A DNA stretch of 24,533 nucleotides from a virus: positions 1-24,533 of IMG/VR virus record IMGVR_UViG_3300047557_000451. One strand, written 5' to 3'. Both the position numbers and the translations under genes were made by a program. Below are positions 13,701 through 19,660 of this stretch, piece after piece (the stretch's first letter is position 1; each line of letters starts with the position of its first letter). The notes beneath the pieces were generated by a model. The model saw nothing but the letters and a program-made list of their open reading frames with translations. It did not search any database and had not been told where the DNA came from.

Positions 13701-16005
13701 AGATAAACAGACTGCGCCCGGCTACATTCCGCCGAACATGGAAGAAATCTTCCCTAATAGGGAGACAATGTTCACTCTTAATCAGGATTCTTTCTTCTCT
13801 GACGATGGGGAAAGATTGTTGTCGTTGAACTCTGATTACGTTCGTCGGACTGTTGACAGTTCTAGCAAAGATTTCACGATGATTACCGACAACACTGACC
13901 CGTTCTTTAAAGCGGTTGAGTCAATGTCTACTTTCGGCACTAATCCATTTGACGAGTACGCATACCTATCCGAGAACTTAGAGTTGCAGAGGTCGTTGTT
14001 GCCTTCGGCTGAGGCGAACTTGGGCGGACTGGTGCTGGAACGTATGGGCAGAGAAGCGGAATTGAAGTCTGCTATTGGGCAGAAGGGTGGTACTATTTCC
14101 GCCGCCAAACGTCTAGAGGAAAAAGCCCGCGGTGCCGCCGAAACAGTACGTCGTTCAACTGAGGCTATTGAAATTCCCGACGGCCAGGGCGGGACAGCAA
14201 GCATTACACGCGAGGAAGCATTAGCAAGATTGGGTAAGGATGCGCGCCGTATTGCGCGCGAAGAAAAGAAACTGGCTAAGGCCATTAGCGACGACCCGAT
14301 TATGAAAGAGGCCCGCACTGCGGGCAAGACATACGAGCGCGTCCAGGCCAGTTTCGATTCAGCCAAGGCATTGCGCGCTGAGGCAGGTGATTGGGAGCAG
14401 ACATACGGTGCATCGTATCGTGAAGATTTGATGGCATTGGAACAGGTTTTGGCGGACCGTCCCCCGAAGGGGGCCGCGGCCGAAGTTGTGAACGAATGGC
14501 AGAACCAGTTGACCAATGTGTTTTCCCAGATTCGCAACCCGCAGATTTTTACTGAACCTCAGCGTAATGCTATGGAGCGCATCATGCTCCAGAAGAAGGG
14601 GCTAGAGGCGCAGATTGCGATATTGGAACAGACGGTTGACTTTGGCAACTTGATGTTGAAGCGAGCCGAGTCAGGCGAACTTGCTGGCAGGATTGTCCAG
14701 GACCTGAAAGATGGTTGGGGTGCTATTGAATCGTTGGGTGTTCAGATGCCTCCCGATTTGCGTGACCTGATGTTCAACCGTATTGATAACCTGAGCAACC
14801 CTAAGGAATTCAACAAGTTCCTAGATGCCTACTTCCGGTATCAGCGGTTCTTCAAGGTGACCGCCATGCTTACGCCTGGCTTTATTGTGCGCAACGCTAT
14901 GACCGCGGCTTTCAACAACTATGTGGCTGGTGTTACGACAGGCGAGATTGCTGATGCCATTAAGTTCTCGCAGAACTCGTTGAAGCATGGGTCCGCTAAG
15001 GCATTGGAGATGGTGCCTGCGGTTGACCGCAAGTTGTATGATGAGGCGTTTAATGTCGTCATGGCCACTGGCGCAGGCCAGACTGCCGACGACTTCTTCT
15101 ACCCTATCGCATCCGAAAAGGGTCAGCGTTGGCTGAACTCCAAGATTGTTTCCAAGTGGCGTGGACGTAACGAGCAGGTGGAAATGGCCGCGCGTATGGC
15201 GTTGGCTTTGTCCTCGCTGAAGAAGAACCTTGGGTTCGATGGGGCGGTTGCCCAGGTTAACCGCTATCACTTCGACTATACGGACCTGAGCAGACTGGAC
15301 GAGATTGCCAAGACGGTTGTCCCGTTCTGGACGTTCGCCACTAGGAACATTCCGCTTCAGATTATGAACCAGATTGCACGACCCAGTTTGTATCGTGCGT
15401 ATGATTCGCTGGAGCGCAACTTTGAGATTGACGAGAACTTGGTTCTTCCTCAGTGGGTGGCGGCCAACCGTCCCATTAGTGGGCCGGGTGGCCGGGTGTT
15501 CATGCCCGATTTGCCGTTTATTGATATGGAGAACCAGTTGCGTCAGTTTGCTGACCCAATGCGGTTGGCGTCCCAGTTGAACCCGGCTGTCCGTCTGCCG
15601 ATTGAGTTGCTGGGCGAACGCCAGTTGGGCTTGGACATCCCGTTCTCCGATAAGCCGTATCAGGTGCGTGGGCCGCTGGATATTCCTGCGGCTATTGGTG
15701 GTGCGCTATTTGGGCAGACCACCCAGACCGCTGACGGGCAGATGGTCACATCATCCAAGGCTGGGTATGCGCTACCAAGTTTGTTCCCAACTCTGGCTTT
15801 GGCACAGCGTCTGGTGCCACAGGCCGGTGGCAAGGAATCATATGTTGAGCGTCAACCCTATAGCATTCTGAGCGCGGCGACGGGTATCCCGTTGCGTGGC
15901 ATCACCGATAAGGAGCAGGCTGACGAGTTGATTCGCCGCCAGTTTGCGTTGCGTGACTTCCTCAGTAATTTGACACGACTTGGCTATTTGGAACCGAAAG
16001 ATTAG
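10723..16005 (+). CDS. Giant virion protein, putative large ejection protein (gp16-like role), 1760 aa
   Basis: This is the largest gene in the window. Residues 2-10 and 48-56 repeat the motif GKY(S/A)DLF(A/S)N. A Gly-rich hydrophobic segment (GLWGAVGGGLMKGLEGLGYV, about 70-89) follows, then DSTFGFAADVLADPTTYVTFG near 142-162. DNYVPH lies at 401-406, and long coiled-coil stretches fall around 575-720 and 1130-1220. Two further motifs sit near 1376 (FFKVTAMLTPGFIVRN) and 1530 (VVPFWTFATRN). I recall the NYxPH, PGFxxRN and PFxxFxRN motifs together in giant uncharacterised phage virion proteins. I see no transglycosylase or peptidase active site. As the last and largest of four consecutive candidates it should be ejected to build a DNA channel in the host envelope; that is inference. 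Codon use in the middle (about 12840-14400) favours GAA and AAA, unlike the flanks. Confidence 0.7.
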   Translation: MGKYSDLFANAAGSASTSRIAPEAAELASAVQSAQYRIGSSPAVASSGKYADLFSNIQGIAAGQKKPSRGLWGAVGGGLMKGLEGLGYVLGTPVRATASVAKEITDVIEGRGFSPSDLVKQVADKNFYPSTLIKKTGNSWLDSTFGFAADVLADPTTYVTFGASAWAGKAGRLALAAKAAEAANIAKAPGLANKLDEIARLGVHADLTDAERALLNAPKGVSWTFGPSRGQIIGKEGTALRRASDVLSETVGKTTARTRAAIGDLPFLEPVQKVVFNKSIRDSDLIMLGRRGATYKPQDIVERLAGYSSAQRGKAMGRAFIAKIGSENQQLAKEISEFERATGLRVSSFIEDPNLPRPPEAQAVLAKTEDFLARARQAANDTTAEFAARRGVRTYDIGHQDNYVPHTLSEDARAWLASKRWRGTKYASFVQQVLDLSPDEFIKGPAVMRARKLGPGKVWLDEQLATGSIDEVNRITQQKLGFKWFEDDGATYLNSYINSLGSQMKRVGFTDRLFDYGVDVVKAIDYKLIPDQEVVKSWRSATRAWNRMLGAVTAEKGKLGTQAASVLRKGENVARQVIQDNNTKLIFSQGEIARIQQELSQARYFLDVASERASQRGGNLQQTFESTVAPFRARLQEVEQALSTNDQLELAAVMYLEETHAMMFPKMKNRPTDPRVMAEQILAKNESRATARVKALETRIARLKRSLGERGKTAKGIRRTEAEIENIKDEIAIYQSQIDNVTEVIGRQTETFPDGYYVLDANKVDWMLQTDRSVIPSVDFDPGDPDAIIFKAPDPKSWAMIDPAEDVESAKYFFDNLGRAFQMEMERFGPEAAEQGALFAGAWNDLVSGRGSINMWSMQNQELEFLFQYAEQYKKYLDDVLQNGPDDFFEEQFKVFSILATENMASFFAKAQNEGLNLSDFADDPAGVVRQIFVNISEIATRKGDFAPAGNKGIAGIYLPEELYEFMDTNYYRAANVGNEPPFESAQELLTGVDKQTAPGYIPPNMEEIFPNRETMFTLNQDSFFSDDGERLLSLNSDYVRRTVDSSSKDFTMITDNTDPFFKAVESMSTFGTNPFDEYAYLSENLELQRSLLPSAEANLGGLVLERMGREAELKSAIGQKGGTISAAKRLEEKARGAAETVRRSTEAIEIPDGQGGTASITREEALARLGKDARRIAREEKKLAKAISDDPIMKEARTAGKTYERVQASFDSAKALRAEAGDWEQTYGASYREDLMALEQVLADRPPKGAAAEVVNEWQNQLTNVFSQIRNPQIFTEPQRNAMERIMLQKKGLEAQIAILEQTVDFGNLMLKRAESGELAGRIVQDLKDGWGAIESLGVQMPPDLRDLMFNRIDNLSNPKEFNKFLDAYFRYQRFFKVTAMLTPGFIVRNAMTAAFNNYVAGVTTGEIADAIKFSQNSLKHGSAKALEMVPAVDRKLYDEAFNVVMATGAGQTADDFFYPIASEKGQRWLNSKIVSKWRGRNEQVEMAARMALALSSLKKNLGFDGAVAQVNRYHFDYTDLSRLDEIAKTVVPFWTFATRNIPLQIMNQIARPSLYRAYDSLERNFEIDENLVLPQWVAANRPISGPGGRVFMPDLPFIDMENQLRQFADPMRLASQLNPAVRLPIELLGERQLGLDIPFSDKPYQVRGPLDIPAAIGGALFGQTTQTADGQMVTSSKAGYALPSLFPTLALAQRLVPQAGGKESYVERQPYSILSAATGIPLRGITDKEQADELIRRQFALRDFLSNLTRLGYLEPKD

Positions 16006-16013
16006 GACTAGTG

Positions 16014-16502
16014 ATGTTTGGCAAGAAGCGTAAGTACACCGGGTTTGACCGCAACTCTAAGGGTCGTCGGGCGGGAACAAACAGGTTTATTGACTGGGTT
16101 ATGTTCCTGAATGGTGGCAAGGTTACGAACCTTGGTTCGTGGATGGTTCGTGACATGCGAGGCAAGGCAGGCAATCCGTCTGTCCACGGCACTGGTCGTG
16201 CCGTTGATTTCGGTTACGCTAATCGCGAGGACGGTTTGGCGTTGACAGATTTTCTGGTTCGGAATGCCGACCTGTTGGGTGTTGAGATGGTGGCAGACTA
16301 TTGGCCTAAGCCGTGGGGGCGCACCTGGCGGTGCGACCGTAACGACTGGAAGGTGTATTCATCCAAAACCATCAGCGGTTCGCCGGGTGGCAAATGGATT
16401 CATGTTGAACTTAGTCCTTCTGTCGCTGATAATGCGCAATGGTTTGACGAAGTGTTTGCGCATCTGCTGAAGCCAGCGGAAGGCCACTCCCCTCAGGGAT
16501 AG
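16014..16502 (+). CDS. Endolysin, M15-type D-Ala/L-Ala peptidase-like
   Basis: The 162-aa product is read from ATG 16014, 6 bases after AGGA; the GTG at 16011 would be only 3 bases away. The motif SVHGTGRAVDFGY (His58, Asp65) plus WIHVEL (His130, Glu132) fits the metal-binding and catalytic residues of the M15/VanY-like fold (SxHxxGxAxD, then a Trp-x-His). Such enzymes cut peptide cross-links of peptidoglycan. There is no signal peptide and no recognisable cell-wall-binding domain; the first 20 residues are very basic (FGKKRKYTGFDRNSKGRR). It is the last rightward gene. Its final 92 bases overlap an opposing gene. Confidence 0.82.
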   Translation: MFGKKRKYTGFDRNSKGRRAGTNRFIDWVMFLNGGKVTNLGSWMVRDMRGKAGNPSVHGTGRAVDFGYANREDGLALTDFLVRNADLLGVEMVADYWPKPWGRTWRCDRNDWKVYSSKTISGSPGGKWIHVELSPSVADNAQWFDEVFAHLLKPAEGHSPQG

Positions 16503-16743
16503 TTGTAACTTCTTTCAGCATCCCCCACGGGATGTTCAGCACCATAGCGTATGTGTTGCCACCCTCATCGTAGGTGGATGCGACCGCAACATAGTTGCGG
16601 TTCATCGCAATAGGATACCCGTAGGTAACCATCAGCCTATCTTCAGGGTCGTATGACGAGGCGTCATGCCATTCGCCTTCACCCTCGTATGCGTCTAACC
16701 ATACGAATCGCAATGGGATTATCTTTGTTTGTTCTGCGTCCAT
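16411..16743 (-). CDS. Hypothetical protein, convergent overlap with the endolysin gene
   Basis: The product is 110 aa, with AGGAG about 9 bases before the ATG. It reads as a folded, mixed alpha/beta protein (KIIPLRFVWLDAYEGEGEW, DRLMVTYGYPIAMNRNYVAV, YAMVLNIPWGMLKEVTTI). The end is Ala/Gln-rich and helical and is encoded on the strand opposite the endolysin C-terminus. I recognise no family. It is the last gene of the leftward arm, so it may be expressed early. Good codon structure and a clear ribosome site argue for a real gene despite the 92-base antisense overlap. Confidence 0.68.
   Translation of the reverse strand: MDAEQTKIIPLRFVWLDAYEGEGEWHDASSYDPEDRLMVTYGYPIAMNRNYVAVASTYDEGGNTYAMVLNIPWGMLKEVTTIPEGSGLPLASADAQTLRQTIAHYQRQKD
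16519..16602. other. Two stem-loops just past the convergence point
   Basis: CATCCC-CCAC-GGGATG (16519-16534) lies 16 bases after the endolysin stop. ACCGCAAC-ATA-GTTGCGGT (16583-16601) is a perfect 8-bp stem with a 3-base loop. Neither is followed by a clear T-run on either strand, so they are not standard terminators, although they sit where transcripts from both arms should end. Both are inside the leftward gene. Confidence 0.35.
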
Positions 16744-16864
16744 GTTCTAAACTCCTGAAGTGTTCCGCTACGGCAATCACAAACACTAGGGCACCTATCA
16801 TCCAGCCTATAGAGAAACTGAGTGCCAGCAGTGCCGTGTTTCTAATACCCCGTAATGTCGTCAT
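16679..16864 (-). CDS. Small single-pass membrane protein (tentative)
   Basis: This is a 61-aa reading frame with a strong hydrophobic segment at about residues 11-33 (ALLALSFSIGWMIGALVFVI), then a basic tail. It fills a 98-base gap between two leftward genes, overlapping the upstream one by 23 bases and the downstream one by 65. The Shine-Dalgarno is weak, but the start overlaps the upstream coding end, so coupling is possible. Early phage genes often include such membrane microproteins. It could be chance, because Leu/Ile/Val-rich frames can arise opposite or beside other genes. Confidence 0.45.
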   Translation of the reverse strand: MTTLRGIRNTALLALSFSIGWMIGALVFVIAVAEHFRSLEHGRRTNKDNPIAIRMVRRIRG

Positions 16865-17090
16865 TGACGGCCGCTTCTAGTCGTGCTATGATTTTGCCGA
16901 ACTCTGTCCAGCATCGGGCCATCGCCATCGGCTCGCCCTCTCTGGCGTCCATCCACATGTCCAACAAATCTAGTGCGTCGTTGTGATTGATGAAGAATAC
17001 CATTTCGTATCCTTCGTTCTCTCGTCGTTCAACATTATCTAGGCGTTCCGACATTTCTTCTAGTTCGTGGGGGTCGAACATGTCGGCCAT
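16842..17090 (-). CDS. Small acidic hypothetical protein
   Basis: The 82-aa product starts at ATG 17090, which has a strong GAGGAGG Shine-Dalgarno with 5-base spacing. An upstream in-frame ATG at 17111 lacks such a site and would overlap the preceding gene. The protein is acidic and helical, with an N-terminal coiled-coil stretch (PHELEEMSERLDNVERRENE) and a hydrophobic/aromatic centre (MVFFINHNDALDLLDMWMD). No family is recognised. It belongs to a series of short leftward genes downstream of the replication module. Confidence 0.68.
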   Translation of the reverse strand: MADMFDPHELEEMSERLDNVERRENEGYEMVFFINHNDALDLLDMWMDAREGEPMAMARCWTEFGKIIARLEAAVNDDITGY

Positions 17091-17100
17091 GCTGACCTCC

Positions 17101-17337
17101 TCAGTCGTCATCTTCGTCGGGGCTGATGGCCTTCAGTTTCAACCGCATGGCGTCCACGCGGTCAATAACATCTTCTGCCATCTCAGGCCAGAAAGAGATT
17201 CGGTTTTCTTCCAGAAGAAACTGGGCGTCCAAAGCGATATCCTCAAGTTCCCAAATACGGAAATACATTTCAATGATTTCGTCACGGAGCGCACGGTTCT
17301 GACGCTTCAGTTCCTTGCGTGTCACATAGTTAAACAT
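17101..17337 (-). CDS. Small charged helical hypothetical protein
   Basis: The 78-aa product is read from ATG 17337, preceded by AAAGGA. An upstream in-frame ATG at 17385 is less likely because it would overlap most of the previous small gene. The protein is highly charged and almost wholly helical (RKELKRQNRALRDEIIEMYF, then LDAQFLLEENRISFWPEM), ending in the acidic SPDEDDD. The start overlaps the end of the preceding 57-aa gene by 8 bases. It could be a coiled-coil partner or host-interaction protein; function is unknown. Confidence 0.65.
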   Translation of the reverse strand: MFNYVTRKELKRQNRALRDEIIEMYFRIWELEDIALDAQFLLEENRISFWPEMAEDVIDRVDAMRLKLKAISPDEDDD

Positions 17338-17503
17338 TCTTCTTGGTCCTTTCTTCAATTTGTTCAATAACACTAATGGCATCATCCAATGTGCGTACCC
17401 GCGCCATTGGCATACCCATTGATACCGCCAGAGTTTTAACGCTAATCAGTTGACGCTTGGCTTCGCCAAGGTCGGTTGTTGTGCGATGCTTCCGAGGAGC
17501 CAT
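17330..17503 (-). CDS. Short basic hypothetical protein (57 aa)
   Basis: The start codon shares one base with the stop of the upstream sigma4-like/Nmad1 gene (TGATG), and GGAGG lies 10 bases upstream. The 57-aa product has a basic N-terminus (APRKHRTTTDLGEAKRQL), a Met/Val-rich centre (TLAVSMGMPMARVRTLDDA) and a helical Glu/Lys end (VIEQIEERTKKNV). It is too short for usual length cut-offs, but it exactly fills the space between two genes with tight overlaps at both ends, which supports it. The order of helices could suit a small DNA-binding protein, but I see no clear HTH. Confidence 0.6.
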   Translation of the reverse strand: MAPRKHRTTTDLGEAKRQLISVKTLAVSMGMPMARVRTLDDAISVIEQIEERTKKNV

Positions 17504-18339
17504 CAAAACGGGTCCTCCAATTCCAACTCAAGTTGGAATGTTCCATCGTCCAACATCTTAGCGAGGACAGCATACCCGACCATGTCGGTCAGCGTGTCCA
17601 AAACTGTTTCACCAGCGACCCTATTGGGGCGGTCCTGAAGGTTGCGGTACCTGGCAATCTTGTCGCTGAGGCGCACGGCGATGCCGAACACACCGAAGGC
17701 GTTGATGTTGTCATGCCCATAGTCATGCTGTTTGGAACATAGCGTGTCTTGTAGCGATTCGATATCCCATGCCCCCATGTCCACGAGCGCCCGGCCTGCT
17801 TCACATCCGGCGCTCCAGCAGATATCTACCAGTTTGCTGTCGTCCATATTCTTGACAGCCTTACCCATGTTCTTGAAGTGAACGGAGAATGTTTCTGGCG
17901 TGTACTCTCCACCGCCAGCGCATCGGTCCATCACACGCAGATGACGCCATGCGGCGTCTGCCCAAGTTTCTTTACTCATATGTACCTTCCCTTCAATCAA
18001 TCGAATAATTCTGTGGTCTGTTTCCAAGATTTCTTTCAGTTTTGCTTGCGCCGATTTCACTGCCCCGTGAGCCGACGCTTTCGATGAGTACCCCATCATA
18101 TCAGCAATCTCAGAGTACGACCGACCCCAAATGTAAACCGCTTCCAGAACCCAACGGTCCTTCTCCTCTAGACTTTCCAGCCCCTCCTGAATAGCACCAG
18201 ACACACCATCACTTAGGCGTTCCGTAGGTGACTGGGTAACTGCCGCCATAAGAATCTCAATAGGGTCATCACCTAATGGTTGCGGGATTCTCTGGATGAA
18301 ATCCTCGTCAAGGCTTAAACCGACTTTCTTAGAACTCAT
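17503..18339 (-). CDS. Sigma-region-4-like HTH fused to a DUF1599/Nmad1-like domain; possible internal start
   Basis: The product is 278 aa. Residues 56-106 (LESLEEKDRWVLEAVYIWGR, then SYSEIADMMGYSSKASAHGA and a following helix) read as a sigma-70 region 4-type helix-turn-helix. The C-terminal part has KQHDYGHDNINAFG (204-216) and FGIAVRLSDKIARYRNL (218-234), followed by ETVLDTLTDMVGYAVLAKM (244-262). That pattern matches DUF1599, which I know as nucleotide modification associated domain 1. An in-frame ATG at residue 121 (base 17979) has an AAGGGAAGG Shine-Dalgarno at 5-base spacing, so the C-terminal domain may also be made alone (158 aa). No sigma region 2 is present, so this is more likely a regulator or a DNA-bound enzyme than a true sigma factor. 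No other modification gene is visible here. Confidence 0.7.
   Translation of the reverse strand: MSSKKVGLSLDEDFIQRIPQPLGDDPIEILMAAVTQSPTERLSDGVSGAIQEGLESLEEKDRWVLEAVYIWGRSYSEIADMMGYSSKASAHGAVKSAQAKLKEILETDHRIIRLIEGKVHMSKETWADAAWRHLRVMDRCAGGGEYTPETFSVHFKNMGKAVKNMDDSKLVDICWSAGCEAGRALVDMGAWDIESLQDTLCSKQHDYGHDNINAFGVFGIAVRLSDKIARYRNLQDRPNRVAGETVLDTLTDMVGYAVLAKMLDDGTFQLELELEDPF
17985..17993 (-). promoter_or_regulatory. Internal Shine-Dalgarno within the HTH-Nmad1-like gene
   Basis: On the minus strand AAGGGAAGG lies 5 bases before the in-frame ATG at 17979, at the boundary between the HTH part and the DUF1599-like part. It is stronger than the ribosome site of the full-length start at 18339, which has no good Shine-Dalgarno. 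Confidence 0.5.
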
Positions 18340-18341
18340 AA

Positions 18342-18785
18342 CTACTGTTCGTCCAAAGGGATTCCGTCATATAGGGGGTTGGTCAACATGTCTGTCACAT
18401 CCTCGGGTTCCAGCAGGTACCCTCGGGCCGCGTTATCTCCACGCACACCGAACATCTTTAATTCCATGTTCGGCCCGTTCACCTCAATGTAGCGTTTCAC
18501 TCTGTCCACGCTGATGATTGTGAACGCACCATCCAGGTTGTACTGGTACACCCACCATTTGGCTTCGGTGACAGCAACACCGGATGGTTTCCATCCACGA
18601 CCCTTGGGGTTCTGTTCGATTTCCAGAACCATGCGACCGTTCCTATAACGGTCGGACTTGACCTCCAGAGAACCGACACCGATATCCTCTAGGAACTTTT
18701 CGATGACGGCTTCGCCGCGCTTGCCGTATTTCAGGTCGTCTGGGAAATAAGGTTTGGGTATGTCGAACGCACTATTCTTTGCCAT
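18342..18785 (-). CDS. PD-(D/E)XK-like nuclease, putative
   Basis: The product is 147 aa. GKRGEAVIEKFLED (residues 21-34, Glu25) followed by SLEVKSDRYRNGRMVLEIEQ (39-58; Glu41-x-Lys43 and Glu55) and PSGVAVTEAKWWVYQY (67-82) match small phage PD-(D/E)XK-fold proteins. In those a Gly-Glu helix, an E-x-K strand and a Lys-Pro-Ser-Gly turn recur. The usual Asp just ahead of E-x-K is not obvious, so activity is uncertain. Such proteins are thought to process recombination or replication intermediates. The gene overlaps the upstream one by 14 bases and lies near RusA, consistent with a recombination cluster. The C-terminal third (MLTNPLYDGIPL) has no recognised motif. Confidence 0.6.
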   Translation of the reverse strand: MAKNSAFDIPKPYFPDDLKYGKRGEAVIEKFLEDIGVGSLEVKSDRYRNGRMVLEIEQNPKGRGWKPSGVAVTEAKWWVYQYNLDGAFTIISVDRVKRYIEVNGPNMELKMFGVRGDNAARGYLLEPEDVTDMLTNPLYDGIPLDEQ

Positions 18786-18960
18786 CGTCTAGCCCATCTG
18801 AGATAATCAACGCTTCACGATACAACTGTTCGGCGTTGCCTTCACCGAGGAAGTATGCTTCCGACACATGACGCCACATCATGGCGTCCTGCGCAATAGC
18901 GCTCAGGGTATCCAAGATTAGTTGGATGCCGATGGCTACGGGATTGTCATTCTCGTTCAT
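18772..18960 (-). CDS. Small hypothetical protein (62 aa)
   Basis: The start overlaps the rusA stop (ATGA), with GGAGG about 10 bases upstream. The product is acidic and probably three short helices (AIGIQLILDTLSAIAQDAMM, then AYFLGEGNAEQLYREALIIS). No motif or family is recognised. Tight coupling on both sides suggests it is co-translated with the resolvase, perhaps as a small partner, but nothing in the sequence proves that. Confidence 0.6.
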   Translation of the reverse strand: MNENDNPVAIGIQLILDTLSAIAQDAMMWRHVSEAYFLGEGNAEQLYREALIISDGLDDGKE

Positions 18961-19316
18961 TGCTTGTATACCTCCAGATATACGATTTGGTTGTCGTCGT
19001 CATACGCAGTACCATTCAACCCATCCATCACCAGTTTAACATAGTTATCTATGTCGCCCCTAAGGGATGAGGCTTCGAACCCATCGGACACAAGCCCGAC
19101 CGTTACTTCCGTTCCGGTCTTTGTGAACTTTGCTTTCATATAGACGGGACCCTCAAACTTGGGGCCGTCCCATCCTGCACGGATTACATCTTCCGCAAGG
19201 TGAGTCTTGATGGGCGTATACGCACGACCTCGGCGGGTCATGCGTGGACGCTGTTTCACCTGGGGCTTACCTGGATAGGTGACTGTGTGTTCAGTTTTCT
19301 TTTTGCGTGATGCCAT
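18957..19316 (-). CDS. rusA: RusA-type Holliday junction resolvase
   Basis: This 119-aa protein is close to the usual RusA length of about 120. The N-terminal KPQVKQRPRMTRRGRAYTP contains the family P-x-x-K-x-R-P-R motif. SLRGDIDNYVKLVMDGLNGT (residues 85-103) and AYDDDNQIVYLEVYK (104-118) hold the catalytic acidic residues (Asp88, Asp90, and one of Asp106-108) and the conserved Asn, Lys and Gln. RusA is a dimer that cuts four-way junctions symmetrically; in a phage it resolves branched replication or recombination DNA before packaging. A basic N-terminal tail (SRKKKTEH) precedes the fold. It is embedded in the leftward replication/recombination operon. Confidence 0.9.
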   Translation of the reverse strand: MASRKKKTEHTVTYPGKPQVKQRPRMTRRGRAYTPIKTHLAEDVIRAGWDGPKFEGPVYMKAKFTKTGTEVTVGLVSDGFEASSLRGDIDNYVKLVMDGLNGTAYDDDNQIVYLEVYKQ

Positions 19317-19458
19317 TAGATTTCCGATACTGGTAGACCACTAGGGTTTCTTTGTCGTTTGGACACGGGTCGCCTGCTGGCCACACCGTGTCCATGTTGA
19401 TTTCCTGGGAAACGAACACCCCGAACGGGTACTCCGTCAAACGCACTTTACTGGTCAT
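19291..19458 (-). CDS. Small hypothetical protein (55 aa)
   Basis: I chose ATG 19458, which has GAGG about 7 bases upstream and overlaps the preceding gene by 11 bases. A longer in-frame version from 19518 would read through most of that gene's end. The product (SKVRLTEYPFGVFVSQEINM, then WPAGDPCPNDKETLVVYQYR) looks like a small beta-sheet protein. No family is recognised. It overlaps rusA by 26 bases. Confidence 0.5.
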   Translation of the reverse strand: MTSKVRLTEYPFGVFVSQEINMDTVWPAGDPCPNDKETLVVYQYRKSNGITQKEN

Positions 19459-19660
19459 CCGAAGCCTCGCTATAGTACAAGGTCTTGTAATGTTCGACCT
19501 CGGCTCGTAGTCGTTCAATTTCGTCGGCAGCCTGCCCCACGAGGTCGTACAGGTCGCACTTCGGGCGTTTATGACACTGCTCGCAGTCGCAGTCGCTGAA
19601 ACCAGAACAAGTACAGGCGTCGAACTCTGCCCGTAGTTGGTTTACAATGTCGTCAGCCAT
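19448..19660 (-). CDS. Cys-rich coiled-coil small protein, DDIV family copy 1
   Basis: The 70-aa product has GGAG upstream and an 8-base overlap with the gene before it. It opens with MADDIVNQLR, then a dense Cys/His cluster (Cys16, 18, 24, 26, 29, His30, Cys35; ACTCSGFSDCDCEQCHKRPK) that could bind zinc. The helix AADEIERLRAEVEHYKTLYY follows. The DDIV opening and DEIERLR helix recur in the next upstream gene, so the two look like diverged paralogues, this one with an added Cys module. I recall similar small early proteins in actinophages, without a known role. Confidence 0.68.
   Translation of the reverse strand: MADDIVNQLRAEFDACTCSGFSDCDCEQCHKRPKCDLYDLVGQAADEIERLRAEVEHYKTLYYSEASDDQ

Noticed and set aside
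14461-14473. CCCCC-GAA-GGGGG hairpin in the giant gene as a terminator
   Set aside because: Only 5 bp, no T-run, and deep inside a coding region.
13836-14537. 233-codon minus-strand frame within the giant gene
   Set aside because: Same reason: the opposite strand is clearly coding and the product is a Ser/Ala-rich shadow.
17503-18339. A true phage sigma factor
   Set aside because: Only a region-4-like HTH is present, with no region 2 for -10 recognition and core binding, so sigma activity is not claimed.
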